From an uncultured Prevotella sp. (GTDB lineage Bacteria; Bacteroidota; Bacteroidia; Bacteroidales; Bacteroidaceae), in assembly GCA_900768785.1 (NCBI GenBank), contig CAAGEG010000017.1:1-21899 (forward strand): a stretch of DNA of 21,899 bases. The letters run 5' to 3'. The notes beneath the pieces were generated by a model. That model saw nothing but the letters and a program-made list of their open reading frames with translations. It was not told the origin of the DNA and searched no databases. Both the position numbers and the translations under genes were made by a program. This document shows, piece by piece, positions 1 to 8,429 of this stretch (its first letter is position 1; each line of letters starts with the position of its first letter).

Positions 1-107
1 AAGTGGCATTTTTCGCCGCATCTGCACCTAAACACGTTCAGATAGCGGAAGTTCTTATTCTTGCCACTCACCAGGCAAACGGAAGTTATATCTATAGAGA
101 ACAGTAA
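1..107 (+). CDS. C-terminal fragment of an unidentified protein, cut by the left edge
   Basis: Reading frame 3 is open from the left edge to a TAA at 105-107 and gives about 34 residues ending ATHQANGSYIYREQ. The composition looks coding, and the stop lies 18 bases before a symmetrical hairpin-plus-T-run that could end a + strand transcript. This is why I prefer this frame to the competing open frame on the other strand. I do not recognise the family and assign no function. The gene converges on susD. Confidence 0.45.
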   Translation, partial: VAFFAASAPKHVQIAEVLILATHQANGSYIYREQ

Positions 108-125
108 AAATTTCTATCATAGAAA

Positions 126-158
126 AATAGGGCGGCACCTGTTTGGTATCGCCCTATT
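126..158. terminator. Bidirectional Rho-independent terminator between convergent genes
   Basis: AATAGGGCG (126-134) pairs perfectly with CGCCCTATT (150-158). A short inner ACC/GGT pairing adds to the stem. An A-rich run precedes the stem and a T-rich run (CTTCTTTTT) follows it, so the - strand transcript also ends in a U-run. It can terminate susCD from the right and the edge gene from the left. Confidence 0.8.
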
Positions 159-226
159 CTTCTTTTTAACACAAAGGCTGCATCGCAAATACGACACAGC
201 CTTTATTTATTTTAATTCAAAAGTGA

Positions 227-1702
227 TTAGTAACCCGGATTTTGCTGGTCTGCAATAGTTGGGTTAGCATTTATTTCATCTTGAGAAATAGGAAGAACGA
301 TTTTGTAGAAAGTTCTGTCTATTGTCTTTGGACGGTCGCTTACAGGAACGCTCTGGAAATCATCGTTAAATTCAATGCTTCTGTTAAGACGAATCATATC
401 AAAGAAACGGTTACCTTCAGCAAAGAGTTCCTTGCTGCGTTCATCAAGAATCATATCATCAGAGATAGTTGCAGCTGTTGCAGGAGCAAGGTTTGGAGAA
501 CGTTTGCGGATTTCATTGAGGTAATCAGCAGCAACGCCAGCACCTGCAGAAGAATGGAGGGCAGCTTCAGCCGCAATCAAATATACTTCTGAAAGACGGA
601 TAATCTTGATGTTCACAGCAGTGATAGTAGATTTGCCGTCACCCGGCATAGATGTGCCGCCAAGGTATTTGTAGCAAGCACCTTTGCGTTCGATTTCAAA
701 ATCCACATAGTATTCATCGTTATCCATCACTTCCCAGCGAACATCGTCAGGGTCTTGACCAAGTCTTTCAAGGAAATAGTCGGAAGCGAGGAACCAACCC
801 TGAGCACCCTTAAGCTGACCGTATTGCATCAAATAGTAGCCAAGAGAATATGAGCCGAGGTCTGATTCTTCAGGAGTGATGCCAAGTTCAAAGATAGATT
901 CCGTATCAAACTGTTTGCTCCATGAATTAGCCCAATCTTCATTGCTATATGTAGAATATTTTCCGCTTTCAATCACTTCCTTAGCAGCAGCCAAAGCACC
1001 TTCGTAATCTTCCATGTAAAGTTTCACTTTAGCTTGGAGAGCGAGGTTTGCGTAATAACTGAAGTAACCGTCTTTAGGCTGCTTGTCGCTACTCATAAGT
1101 GCTGCGCCTTCAGTTAGGTCTGAAATAATTTGAGCATAGTTTTCCGCCACAGTTGCACGTCCCGGCTGAGCAGTTGCGGAAATAGGTTCCGTAATGTTTG
1201 GAACACCGTATGCATCCTTTTTATAGTTGTATGGCAGACCGTAAAGACGAACGAGGTCAAAATAGAAGAGTGCACGGAGAGAGTGTGCTTCACCTTTAAT
1301 GTATGAGAAATCCTCATCTGTTCCTGCTTCTTCAAGGTCTTCAATGTTAGCAATAAGAGTGTTAGCCTGGAGAACACATCTGTAAATCTGGCTCCAGAAA
1401 GCAGAGAAGTTACCGTATGTAGGAGCGTGATTGAAGCTATATAAGCCGTCAAGTCCGCGACCTGCAGAATAGATAGTCAAATCGCCACCTTTCACGTCAC
1501 CATAGAGGAGGAAATTTCTGCCGTAATAAGTGGAAGACGTCATTTCGCTCATCAAGCCATTTATAGCCACTTGAGCATCTTCAACTGTCTTAATGGCACC
1601 ACTGGCATTTCCTGAATTTGTTGGCTGCATATCAAGGAAATCATCGCAAGATGTCAAAGCCAAAATAGATACTGCTGCAATTAATATATTTTTAATTTTC
1701 AT
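227..1702 (-). CDS. SusD/RagB family outer-membrane nutrient-binding lipoprotein
   Basis: The protein has 491 residues and starts with a lipoprotein signal peptide. The lipobox is LTSC with the acylated Cys at residue 19. It is followed by acidic residues (DDFLD), which fits the surface-export signal of Bacteroidetes lipoproteins. The body has the family pattern, including ALRALFYFDLVRLYGLPY near residues 143-160 and a C-terminal SusD domain rich in aromatic residues. SusD proteins sit on the cell surface as a lid over the SusC barrel and capture glycans or peptides. It lies 13 bases after susC and shares its transcript. The substrate cannot be told, because no enzyme or regulator gene of a utilisation locus lies beside it in this window. 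Confidence 0.95.
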   Translation of the reverse strand: MKIKNILIAAVSILALTSCDDFLDMQPTNSGNASGAIKTVEDAQVAINGLMSEMTSSTYYGRNFLLYGDVKGGDLTIYSAGRGLDGLYSFNHAPTYGNFSAFWSQIYRCVLQANTLIANIEDLEEAGTDEDFSYIKGEAHSLRALFYFDLVRLYGLPYNYKKDAYGVPNITEPISATAQPGRATVAENYAQIISDLTEGAALMSSDKQPKDGYFSYYANLALQAKVKLYMEDYEGALAAAKEVIESGKYSTYSNEDWANSWSKQFDTESIFELGITPEESDLGSYSLGYYLMQYGQLKGAQGWFLASDYFLERLGQDPDDVRWEVMDNDEYYVDFEIERKGACYKYLGGTSMPGDGKSTITAVNIKIIRLSEVYLIAAEAALHSSAGAGVAADYLNEIRKRSPNLAPATAATISDDMILDERSKELFAEGNRFFDMIRLNRSIEFNDDFQSVPVSDRPKTIDRTFYKIVLPISQDEINANPTIADQQNPGY

Positions 1703-1715
1703 AGCTTCTTAGTTT

Positions 1716-4700
1716 TTAGAATTTCAACTCAATACCGAACACGAATGTCTTACCAAGAGGAGTTTCCCAACCGCGAGTACCATATTCATTCACTTCCGGG
1801 TCTGCATCTTTATAGTTTGCAAACGTCAAGAGGTTTGTACCGCTGAAGAAAAGACGAGCATTTTGGATTAATGCTTTCTTAGTCACATTTTGAGGAATTG
1901 TGTAGCCAAAAGTTAATGCTTTCAAGCGGAGATAACTTGCATTAAAGATGTGACGTGTACTGTATTCCATAGCGTCTGTGAGGTCAAGACCGGAAATTTG
2001 TGGTTCAGAACCGTTAGGATTTTCCGGAGTCCACAATTCTTTGAAGTAATTGTTTGCACGGATACGTTCCCAGTAGTAACCGTCATCTGCAACGTCTTTG
2101 TAAGCACCGTCGTAAAGGTCACCGCCAATCTTGTATGTGAATGAAAGACCGAGTGAAAAACCTTTCCATGAAACGTTTGTGTTAAGACCACCATAAACAG
2201 TTGGAGTAGCATTACCGATAATAGTGTAATTTGCATTATCGTAATCGTATGTAGCACCGCGACCATTGTAGAGGAAGTCACCTGCTTTCGGGTCTTCCGG
2301 GTCGTTTACGTAATAAACACTCTTACCGTTTGTCTTATCTACACCTGCCCATTCAAAGCCATAGAATGAAAGTGTCGGAGAACCTTCACGGTATATATAC
2401 TGTGCACGGTCATCGCCACCTGTCGGGTCATACCAGATAATGTCTGAACCGCCATAAAGTTCTTTAACTTTTGAACTTATGAAAGAAGCATTAACAGATG
2501 CTGTCCAGCTCCAATCACCCTTATTGATAATTTCGCCACCGAGTTCGATTTCAATACCATGGTTGTTTATTCTACCAATATTCTGAAGTGTGGAAGAGAA
2601 ACCTGTTACTTGAGAAATTGGAACATCTTGCAGCAAGTTCTTTGAATCACGATTAAAGTACTCAATAGTACCATGGAGACGATTTGAGAAAAGTGCAAAG
2701 TCAAGACCGATGTTAGAGCTATAACTTGTTTCCCAGGTCAAATCACTGTTACCGATAGTGCTGATGATACCACCCGGGTTACCCATATATTTAGCAGTGT
2801 AATCCATAAGGCTGATGTAGCCATAATTGTCTGTCGGGAGTGTACCGTTCACACCGTAAGATGCACGGAGGCGAAGATTGTTAAGCCAATCAATGCTACT
2901 CATAAAGCTTTCTTTCTTGATATTCCAAGCACCGGCAACAGACCAGAAGTTACCCCAACGTTCATCTTTGCTCAAGCGTGAAGAACCATCACGACGGAAA
3001 GATGCTGAAAAGAAATACTGTTCGTTGTAGTTGTAATCAACCTTAGACAAAAGTGATGCCATAGAGTTGCCCCATGAATATCCGGAAGAAGTCTGAGTAC
3101 CTGCAGTTGCGATAGTGTGCAGAGTACTTACCGGCATATTAGTACCAGTAGCACGGAGGTAATCAGCTTTGTTCTTTTCAGCTTCAAAACCTGCCATAAT
3201 GCCAAGGCTATGAACGTCTGCAAAAGAAACGTTGTAATTAGCAGTAGTAGAAGAAACAATTTTATCGTATGTAGTGCGATATTCAGTAACATTGCCATTG
3301 TCGGCAGAACCATAGAAGTGATTTGCACTGTAGTAAATATGGTCCTTAACGTTTGTATGGTCGTAAGACAAGACTGAACGAACATCCAAACCCGGCATAA
3401 CGTGGATAGTCAAGGTTTCAGCAGCCATCAATTTAGTGTTGATAGAACTGTTTTCCCATTCATTGTCATAATATAGTCCATTGTAAGCATAGCTTCCGTA
3501 TCTGCTTGTCCAAGGTTTACCTGTTTTATAATCGGTAGGCCAGTAAAGTCCCCAAAGCAAGTTGCGTGTCTGCATAAAATAGTTTGCACCTGTGCTGCGA
3601 GTATCATTGTATCCGCTTTTGCTTGTTCTGGAGAAAGAAGCATTTGTTCCGAATTCAAGGAATTTGCCAACTTTCTGGTTGAGATTAAGTCTTCCTGAAA
3701 CACGTTTGAAACTATTCATTTTCAGACGGCCTTCATCTTTAGTGTAAGACAAAGAAGTGTAATAATTTGTCTTGTCATTAGCACCACTCACACTGAAATC
3801 GTATGTCTGATAAGTAGCAGTGCGGAAATATGCCTTATCCCAATCAAAATATTTACCTGCACGACCGGAATTATCATATTCACCGATAATCACATTTTCA
3901 CGAGCACCTGTGCCATTAGTTGAGAACTCATAGCCATGCTTATTGAATTTCTTATTGAGTTGTTTAAGAGCATAAGCATTAGCTTCTTCATCGGTCATAT
4001 CTTCACCCTGTGTACCATAATCGTGGAAAACAGTGTAAAGCATATTTACGTTGTCTTGCACGCTCGCAGTTTCATAGTTGTCTGTAGCCCAGCAAGGTGT
4101 AAAACCGATTTCTGTTTTGAAGTTTACAGTAGGCTTGTCGGAAGTACCCTTTTTGGTAGTGATAAGGATAACACCATTAGCGGCACGAGAACCGTAAAGT
4201 GATGATGCTGCAGCATCTTTCAAAACGGAGATGGACTCAATATCATCAGGATTGAGAGAAGTCATGATGTTGTTTGTGGAGTAAATCTCACCACTCATCT
4301 GACCAATATTTCCTGAAGAAACAGGAACACCGTCAATCACGTAAAGAGGCTCATTTCCGGCATTCATAGAGCCGATACCACGAATACGGATAGCCGGTGC
4401 GGAACCGGCCTGACCGGAATTGTTTGTCAGCTGAAGACCGGCAACTTTACCGTTCAAGGCATTCTCAAAGGTAGCTGAAGGAAGATCCTTGATTGCATCA
4501 GCTCTCACTAAAGAAGCAGAACCGGCATAACTGCTCTTTTTGGCAGTACCATAAGCAACAACCATCACTTCATCTAACTCATTCATAGAGGACTGCATGA
4601 CAATAGTGATATTATCTGCAATTTTCACCTCTGTTTGTTTCATACCAACGTAAGTAACAACTAACGTTTTGGCTTCTTGAGGCACATTAAGTGTAAAACG

Positions 4701-4874
4701 TCCGTCAACATCAGACATTGCTCCAATATTAGTTCCTTTCACTAAAATTGAAGCTCCCACAATGGGCTCTCCGTCTGCTTCCGAGACAACATTACCACTA
4801 ATTTGTACCTTCTCAGCAAATGCTCCAATGCCTATTCCCAGGCATACTATGAGCAAAAACAATCTAATTCTCAT
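1716..4874 (-). CDS. SusC/RagA family TonB-linked outer-membrane transporter
   Basis: The 1052-residue protein has a signal peptide, probably cut after AFA at residue 20. A carboxypeptidase-D-like regulatory domain follows at about 24-90. A TonB-box-like stretch (ELDEVMVVAYGT) lies near 98-109 and the plug domain at about 115-230, with the typical motifs IRIRGIGSMNAG and PLYVIDGVPV. The rest is the beta-barrel, ending in Phe as outer-membrane barrels do. The family imports oligosaccharides or other large nutrients using TonB-ExbBD energy, together with its SusD partner, encoded directly downstream. Full length is normal and no frameshift is seen. No sigma/anti-sigma or hybrid two-component regulator is adjacent. 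Confidence 0.95.
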   Translation of the reverse strand: MRIRLFLLIVCLGIGIGAFAEKVQISGNVVSEADGEPIVGASILVKGTNIGAMSDVDGRFTLNVPQEAKTLVVTYVGMKQTEVKIADNITIVMQSSMNELDEVMVVAYGTAKKSSYAGSASLVRADAIKDLPSATFENALNGKVAGLQLTNNSGQAGSAPAIRIRGIGSMNAGNEPLYVIDGVPVSSGNIGQMSGEIYSTNNIMTSLNPDDIESISVLKDAAASSLYGSRAANGVILITTKKGTSDKPTVNFKTEIGFTPCWATDNYETASVQDNVNMLYTVFHDYGTQGEDMTDEEANAYALKQLNKKFNKHGYEFSTNGTGARENVIIGEYDNSGRAGKYFDWDKAYFRTATYQTYDFSVSGANDKTNYYTSLSYTKDEGRLKMNSFKRVSGRLNLNQKVGKFLEFGTNASFSRTSKSGYNDTRSTGANYFMQTRNLLWGLYWPTDYKTGKPWTSRYGSYAYNGLYYDNEWENSSINTKLMAAETLTIHVMPGLDVRSVLSYDHTNVKDHIYYSANHFYGSADNGNVTEYRTTYDKIVSSTTANYNVSFADVHSLGIMAGFEAEKNKADYLRATGTNMPVSTLHTIATAGTQTSSGYSWGNSMASLLSKVDYNYNEQYFFSASFRRDGSSRLSKDERWGNFWSVAGAWNIKKESFMSSIDWLNNLRLRASYGVNGTLPTDNYGYISLMDYTAKYMGNPGGIISTIGNSDLTWETSYSSNIGLDFALFSNRLHGTIEYFNRDSKNLLQDVPISQVTGFSSTLQNIGRINNHGIEIELGGEIINKGDWSWTASVNASFISSKVKELYGGSDIIWYDPTGGDDRAQYIYREGSPTLSFYGFEWAGVDKTNGKSVYYVNDPEDPKAGDFLYNGRGATYDYDNANYTIIGNATPTVYGGLNTNVSWKGFSLGLSFTYKIGGDLYDGAYKDVADDGYYWERIRANNYFKELWTPENPNGSEPQISGLDLTDAMEYSTRHIFNASYLRLKALTFGYTIPQNVTKKALIQNARLFFSGTNLLTFANYKDADPEVNEYGTRGWETPLGKTFVFGIELKF

Positions 4875-4916
4875 AGAAATTGGTTTATTTAATTAAACAT
4901 AGGTAAATTAAAGTTG

Positions 4917-4947
4917 CAAATGTAATAATTTTTTTCTAATTTTCAAC
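4917..4947 (-). promoter_or_regulatory. Bacteroides-type promoter of susC-susD
   Basis: On the - strand a perfect -7 element TACATTTG (4917-4924) is preceded, 19 bases upstream, by GTTG (4944-4947), close to the TTTG -33 box. Transcription would start near 4910, giving a leader of roughly 35 bases before the susC ATG at 4874. Confidence 0.65.
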
Positions 4948-5020
4948 TAATAATTATAAAAAAGTGAAAAATCGTAAAAAATTATTTCAAATTCCAACAT
5001 TTTCACATATTTTTATAAAG

Positions 5021-5058
5021 AAAAAAAGCCCTGAATCATGCGACTCAAGGCTTTTTTG
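5021..5058 (-). terminator. Rho-independent terminator of tRNA-Gln
   Basis: A 10-bp stem (5028-5037 with 5042-5051, some G-U pairs) closes a 4-base loop. On the - strand it is followed by a run of seven T. It lies directly after the tRNA and insulates it from susCD. An A/T run on the other flank would allow function in both directions. Confidence 0.8.
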
Positions 5059-5059
5059 T

Positions 5060-5129
5060 TGTCTTGGAAGGATTCGAACCCTCACAGGCGGAACCAGAAT
5101 CCGACGTGCTACCATTACACCACAAGACA
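5060..5129 (-). tRNA. tRNA-Gln, anticodon CTG
   Basis: The 70-nt - strand sequence folds as a cloverleaf. The acceptor TGTCTTG pairs with CAAGACA. The D-arm is GTGT/GCAC, the anticodon loop is TTCTGGT (anticodon CTG), and the T-arm GAGGG/CCTTC closes the conserved TTCGAAT loop. The starting T-A acceptor pair is typical of tRNA-Gln. The outermost anticodon-stem pair (27-43) is T-C, a mismatch. CCA is not encoded after the discriminator end, so it must be added by the CCA-adding enzyme. Confidence 0.93.
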
Positions 5130-5150
5130 GCGTTTTTTGTTTTTGCGGTG

Positions 5151-5182
5151 CAAAGTTAAGTTTTTATTTTGAAACCGCCAAA
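5151..5182 (-). promoter_or_regulatory. Promoter of tRNA-Gln
   Basis: On the - strand TAACTTTG (5151-5158) matches the TAnnTTTG -7 box. TTTG (5179-5182) lies 20 bases upstream as the -33 box. The start would fall near 5144, leaving a leader of about 15 bases. Confidence 0.7.
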
Positions 5183-5284
5183 CAAAAATCTACTTTTTTG
5201 GATTTTTTATTGCATTTTTTTTACAAATTGATAATTCGTGCTCCACAAACCATATCTAACCTATATAATTTCAATAGATTAGCA

Positions 5285-6874
5285 TCATTTGACATTCAAA
5301 GCACTTATTATTTCTTTAAAACTATCATTATCACGGAGATTTGATACATTTATCACTCCTTCTGAATAATCCTTCCACAAATAAATACTGCCAAAGCCTT
5401 TTGAAACTGATGTCCTCACAGCTTCAAGTGCTTTTTCTTCATCACCTGCAAGAGAATAGAAACATGCAGCATAGTAATTTATTTCTCCATCATTATCAGG
5501 CTTGGACAGCATTTCCTGCATCCATTCTTCAGCTTTTGCACGTTCTCCTACTTCCAAGAGAGCAAAACCCTTGTAAGAATGGATTCCTAATTCGGAATTA
5601 TCTGACTCTGCAACACGGTTATAGAATGTTTTAGCACTTTCTTGCGAAAATAGATAATTTTTAAGTGTATAACCTCTCCAAAGATATGGCTCGGGATTTG
5701 TAGGATTATACATTGACGCTGCACCAAAAGCAGATGAAGCATCTATGTAATTTTCCATATTGATAAGAATACGCCCTTTTATCGTCATATTCGTTTCATT
5801 CTCTTCACTGCCCTCGATAGATTTTTCAATATGTTCAAGTGCTTTTGAATAATTTCCCATAGCATTCAAGATTTGTGCTTTTACTTGATATGACTTGGAA
5901 TTATCTGCAGACATAGAGATTGCCACTTCAATATTATCCAATGCATTTTCATATTCAACAAGATTCATATAGCACAGTGCTATGCTACGGTAGATACCAT
6001 CATAATTATATATATTATGTTCAAGCAAATACTTAAAATCACTCAAAGCGGAGGTGTAATGATAGTGGTCCATCGCAATGTAACCTCTAATATAGTAATA
6101 CATTCCTTGTTCGGGAACTTGTGAAATCACATTACTTATTCCGGAAACTACTGCACGATAATCCGTATTAGCCATTTCATTTAAGTCCTTGAAAGCTTTG
6201 CTGTTATTGTTGTCAAGACTTATAGCGATAAGTAAATCCTCCACACAACCGGAATTATTTCCCATTTCTTTGCGGATTGATGCACGGCGAACATAAACAT
6301 TGCTGTTTGTTTGGTCAAATTCCACAGCCTTGTTTATAAAATCGTTTGCGAGTCCGAGGTTATTCTCTTTAATTGCCACCCTTGCCAGTCCGACAAGTGC
6401 TTCAACACTGCGACTGTTAAGTCTCTGCATTCTGCGATAACCTTCTTTTGCATCGCTATAGTTTCCAAGTTCGTAGTCAAGATTTGCTTTTTGATAGCAC
6501 AGCACATAGTCTGTAGGATTAAGAAGAACAGCACTCGTCATATCTTTAAGTGCATCTTCTTTGCGGTCTGTCATCATATATATGTTTGCTCTCAAAGAAT
6601 ATTCCTGAATAAGTATATCTGTCTCAGTTTCAGGAGTATATTTGATGGCATTATCAATATCAGACAATGCTCTCATATAAAGATTTTGCTTGTAAAACTC
6701 ATTTGCTCTATGAAAATATGTTTCATAGTCTTTGGGGTCTTCCTGCAAAAGTTTATTATAAACATCTATAACAGCTTTGGTCATAGGATTAGATTTTCGC
6801 TGTTGAGATGAAATATTACTAAAACCCAACAAAAGCAAAAACAAGATTAAGGATATAAAACGATTATAATTCAT
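5285..6874 (-). CDS. Exported tetratricopeptide (TPR) repeat protein
   Basis: I choose the ATG at 6874 (529 residues); the frame also has an in-frame TTG two codons upstream. An N-terminal hydrophobic segment (ISLILFLLLLGF) followed by SNISSQQ looks like a signal peptide, so the protein is probably periplasmic. The remainder is a chain of about ten TPR-like helical repeats with the usual small/aromatic pattern, for example DYETYFHRANEFYKQNLYMR and YLWRGYTLKNYLFSQESAKT. TPR chains bind other proteins; the partner cannot be read from sequence. It follows kdsA by only about 30 bases, so it is probably the last gene of the nupG-rsmE-kdsA transcript, but a link to envelope biogenesis is inference only. 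Confidence 0.85.
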   Translation of the reverse strand: MNYNRFISLILFLLLLGFSNISSQQRKSNPMTKAVIDVYNKLLQEDPKDYETYFHRANEFYKQNLYMRALSDIDNAIKYTPETETDILIQEYSLRANIYMMTDRKEDALKDMTSAVLLNPTDYVLCYQKANLDYELGNYSDAKEGYRRMQRLNSRSVEALVGLARVAIKENNLGLANDFINKAVEFDQTNSNVYVRRASIRKEMGNNSGCVEDLLIAISLDNNNSKAFKDLNEMANTDYRAVVSGISNVISQVPEQGMYYYIRGYIAMDHYHYTSALSDFKYLLEHNIYNYDGIYRSIALCYMNLVEYENALDNIEVAISMSADNSKSYQVKAQILNAMGNYSKALEHIEKSIEGSEENETNMTIKGRILINMENYIDASSAFGAASMYNPTNPEPYLWRGYTLKNYLFSQESAKTFYNRVAESDNSELGIHSYKGFALLEVGERAKAEEWMQEMLSKPDNDGEINYYAACFYSLAGDEEKALEAVRTSVSKGFGSIYLWKDYSEGVINVSNLRDNDSFKEIISALNVK

Positions 6875-6906
6875 TATCAATTATAAAAATAAGTGTCGTA
6901 TAATAA

Positions 6907-7716
6907 TTAACGAGTTTTGTTTACCGCCTCACGCAAAACCACGAGCTTTTCCATAAGGTTTGGAAGCAAATCCAATTTGAGCATATTTGCACCATCGCTT
7001 TTGGCAACAGCCGGATTATGATGAGTTTCAATAAAAATGCCGTCAACACCCACCGCAATACCTGCTTTTGCAACGGTTTCAATCAATTCCGGTTTACCAC
7101 CCGTAACACCAGCTGATTGATTCGGTTGCTGCAAAGAATGAGTAACATCAAGTATTACCGGACAGTTATTCTTTTGCATTTCAGGAATACCTCGGTAGTC
7201 TATTACCAAATCCTGATAGCCGAAAGTAGTACCTCTTTCAGTAATTGCAACCTTATTATTACCTGCATCACGAACCTTTTGTACTGCAAATTTCATAGCT
7301 TCCGGTGAAAGGAACTGTCCTTTCTTAACATTTACCATTTTGCCTGTAGCTGCAGCTGCGAGGAGTAAATCCGTCTGTCTGCATAGAAAAGCCGGAATCT
7401 GGAGTATGTCCACAAAAGATGCAGCCATTTTTGCTTCATCTACGGAATGAATATCCGTGACCACAGGAATCCCAAATGTATCGCGAACTTTTTTTAGAAT
7501 AGTGAGAGCTTCCAAATCCCCTATTCCGGTAAAAGAATCTATTCTGGAGCGATTTGCTTTGCGATAACTGCCCTTAAAGACGTATGGGATATTGAGTTTT
7601 TTAGTTACTTCACAAACTTTACCTGCAATATCAAGTGCCATTTGTTCACCTTCAATTACACATGGTCCTGCAAGCAGGAAAAAATTATCTGATTTTAAGT
7701 ATTCCGTAATTTCCAT
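6907..7716 (-). CDS. kdsA: 3-deoxy-8-phosphooctulonate (KDO-8-P) synthase
   Basis: The 269-residue cytoplasmic enzyme condenses phosphoenolpyruvate with arabinose-5-phosphate to make KDO-8-P, a precursor of the LPS inner core. The substrate-binding motif GSYRKANRSRIDSF is at about 49-62, followed by the TIM-barrel motifs VVTDIHS, LQIPAFLCRQTDLL and ILDVTHSLQQP. The GPCVIE motif places a Cys at residue 19 where the E. coli enzyme has Asn. With the downstream THS His, FIETHH Glu and KSDGANM Asp, this matches the metal-dependent class of KdsA. The ATG overlaps the rsmE stop by one base (TAATG), suggesting coupled translation. Confidence 0.95.
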   Translation of the reverse strand: MEITEYLKSDNFFLLAGPCVIEGEQMALDIAGKVCEVTKKLNIPYVFKGSYRKANRSRIDSFTGIGDLEALTILKKVRDTFGIPVVTDIHSVDEAKMAASFVDILQIPAFLCRQTDLLLAAAATGKMVNVKKGQFLSPEAMKFAVQKVRDAGNNKVAITERGTTFGYQDLVIDYRGIPEMQKNNCPVILDVTHSLQQPNQSAGVTGGKPELIETVAKAGIAVGVDGIFIETHHNPAVAKSDGANMLKLDLLPNLMEKLVVLREAVNKTR

Positions 7717-8429
7717 TATATAGTCTTAATTTGATTTATAATTTGACAAGTGTCACATGCTACTATTGCTGCCGTTTCAGTACGAAGTCTGCAATCTCCG
7801 AAAGTAACAGGCTGATACCCGAGGTCAATTGCTCGTTTTATTTCTTTATCAGAAAAATCGCCTTCCGGACCTATCAAAACAGTTACGGATTTCTCCGGTT
7901 TATAAAGACTGCTTAATAAGCGTCGGGGTATTTCCGGAGCACAGTAGGCAACGTATTTTTGTTCGGATTTGTCACTTTTGAAAAACTCTTCTATGGGCAT
8001 CATTGGAGTAATTTCCGGGAGAAAAGTTTTAAGCGACTGCTTCATCGCAGAAATTGCAATTTTCTCAAGTCTTTCAACTTTAATTTCCTTTCTTTCCGAA
8101 TACCTGCAAAGGAGAGGAACTATTCTATTAACTCCTATTTCCGTGAGTTTCTCCACCATCCATTCCATACGATCCATGTGTTTGGTTGGTGCAACGGCAA
8201 TAGTTATTTCATTTCCCCAATATAGTGGCTGAAAACGCTTTGACAAAATTTCAACCGCCGCCCTCTTGGAATTTGCATCCAAGAGGCGGCAGTCGTAAAT
8301 ATATCCTTTGCCATCTATGACATTCAGAGTATCACCTTCCTTCATTCGCAACACTCTTACGCAGTGTGCGGAATCACTTTCAGGAAGAATACCTGTTTCT
8401 TCGATGTCCGGGGCAAAAAACTGTATCAT
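7716..8429 (-). CDS. rsmE: 16S rRNA m3U1498 methyltransferase, SPOUT family
   Basis: The 237-residue protein methylates N3 of U1498 in helix 44 of 16S rRNA using S-adenosylmethionine. An N-terminal RNA-binding PUA-like domain spans about 1-70. It is followed by the SPOUT knot domain with VAPTKHMDRMEWMVEKLTEI, VLIGPEGDFSDKEI and FGDCRLRTETAA, which match the family's cofactor-binding knot. It is full length. Its start overlaps the nupG stop (TGATG) and its stop overlaps the kdsA start, so all three genes are probably co-translated. Confidence 0.95.
   Translation of the reverse strand: MIQFFAPDIEETGILPESDSAHCVRVLRMKEGDTLNVIDGKGYIYDCRLLDANSKRAAVEILSKRFQPLYWGNEITIAVAPTKHMDRMEWMVEKLTEIGVNRIVPLLCRYSERKEIKVERLEKIAISAMKQSLKTFLPEITPMMPIEEFFKSDKSEQKYVAYCAPEIPRRLLSSLYKPEKSVTVLIGPEGDFSDKEIKRAIDLGYQPVTFGDCRLRTETAAIVACDTCQIINQIKTI

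Noticed and set aside
1..108. Open frame on the - strand at the left edge, with several Cys
   Set aside because: It has no ATG start, would begin just past the susCD terminator without a promoter, and competes with a better-placed + strand tail ending before that terminator.
1114..1452. Alternative frames inside susD, susC, gltB and other large genes
   Set aside because: They lie wholly within well-supported genes, have low-complexity or implausible composition and no independent signals.
4964..5344. A 126-codon open frame on the + strand
   Set aside because: It runs through the tRNA-Gln gene, its promoter and its terminator and into the end of the TPR gene, with no protein-like composition.
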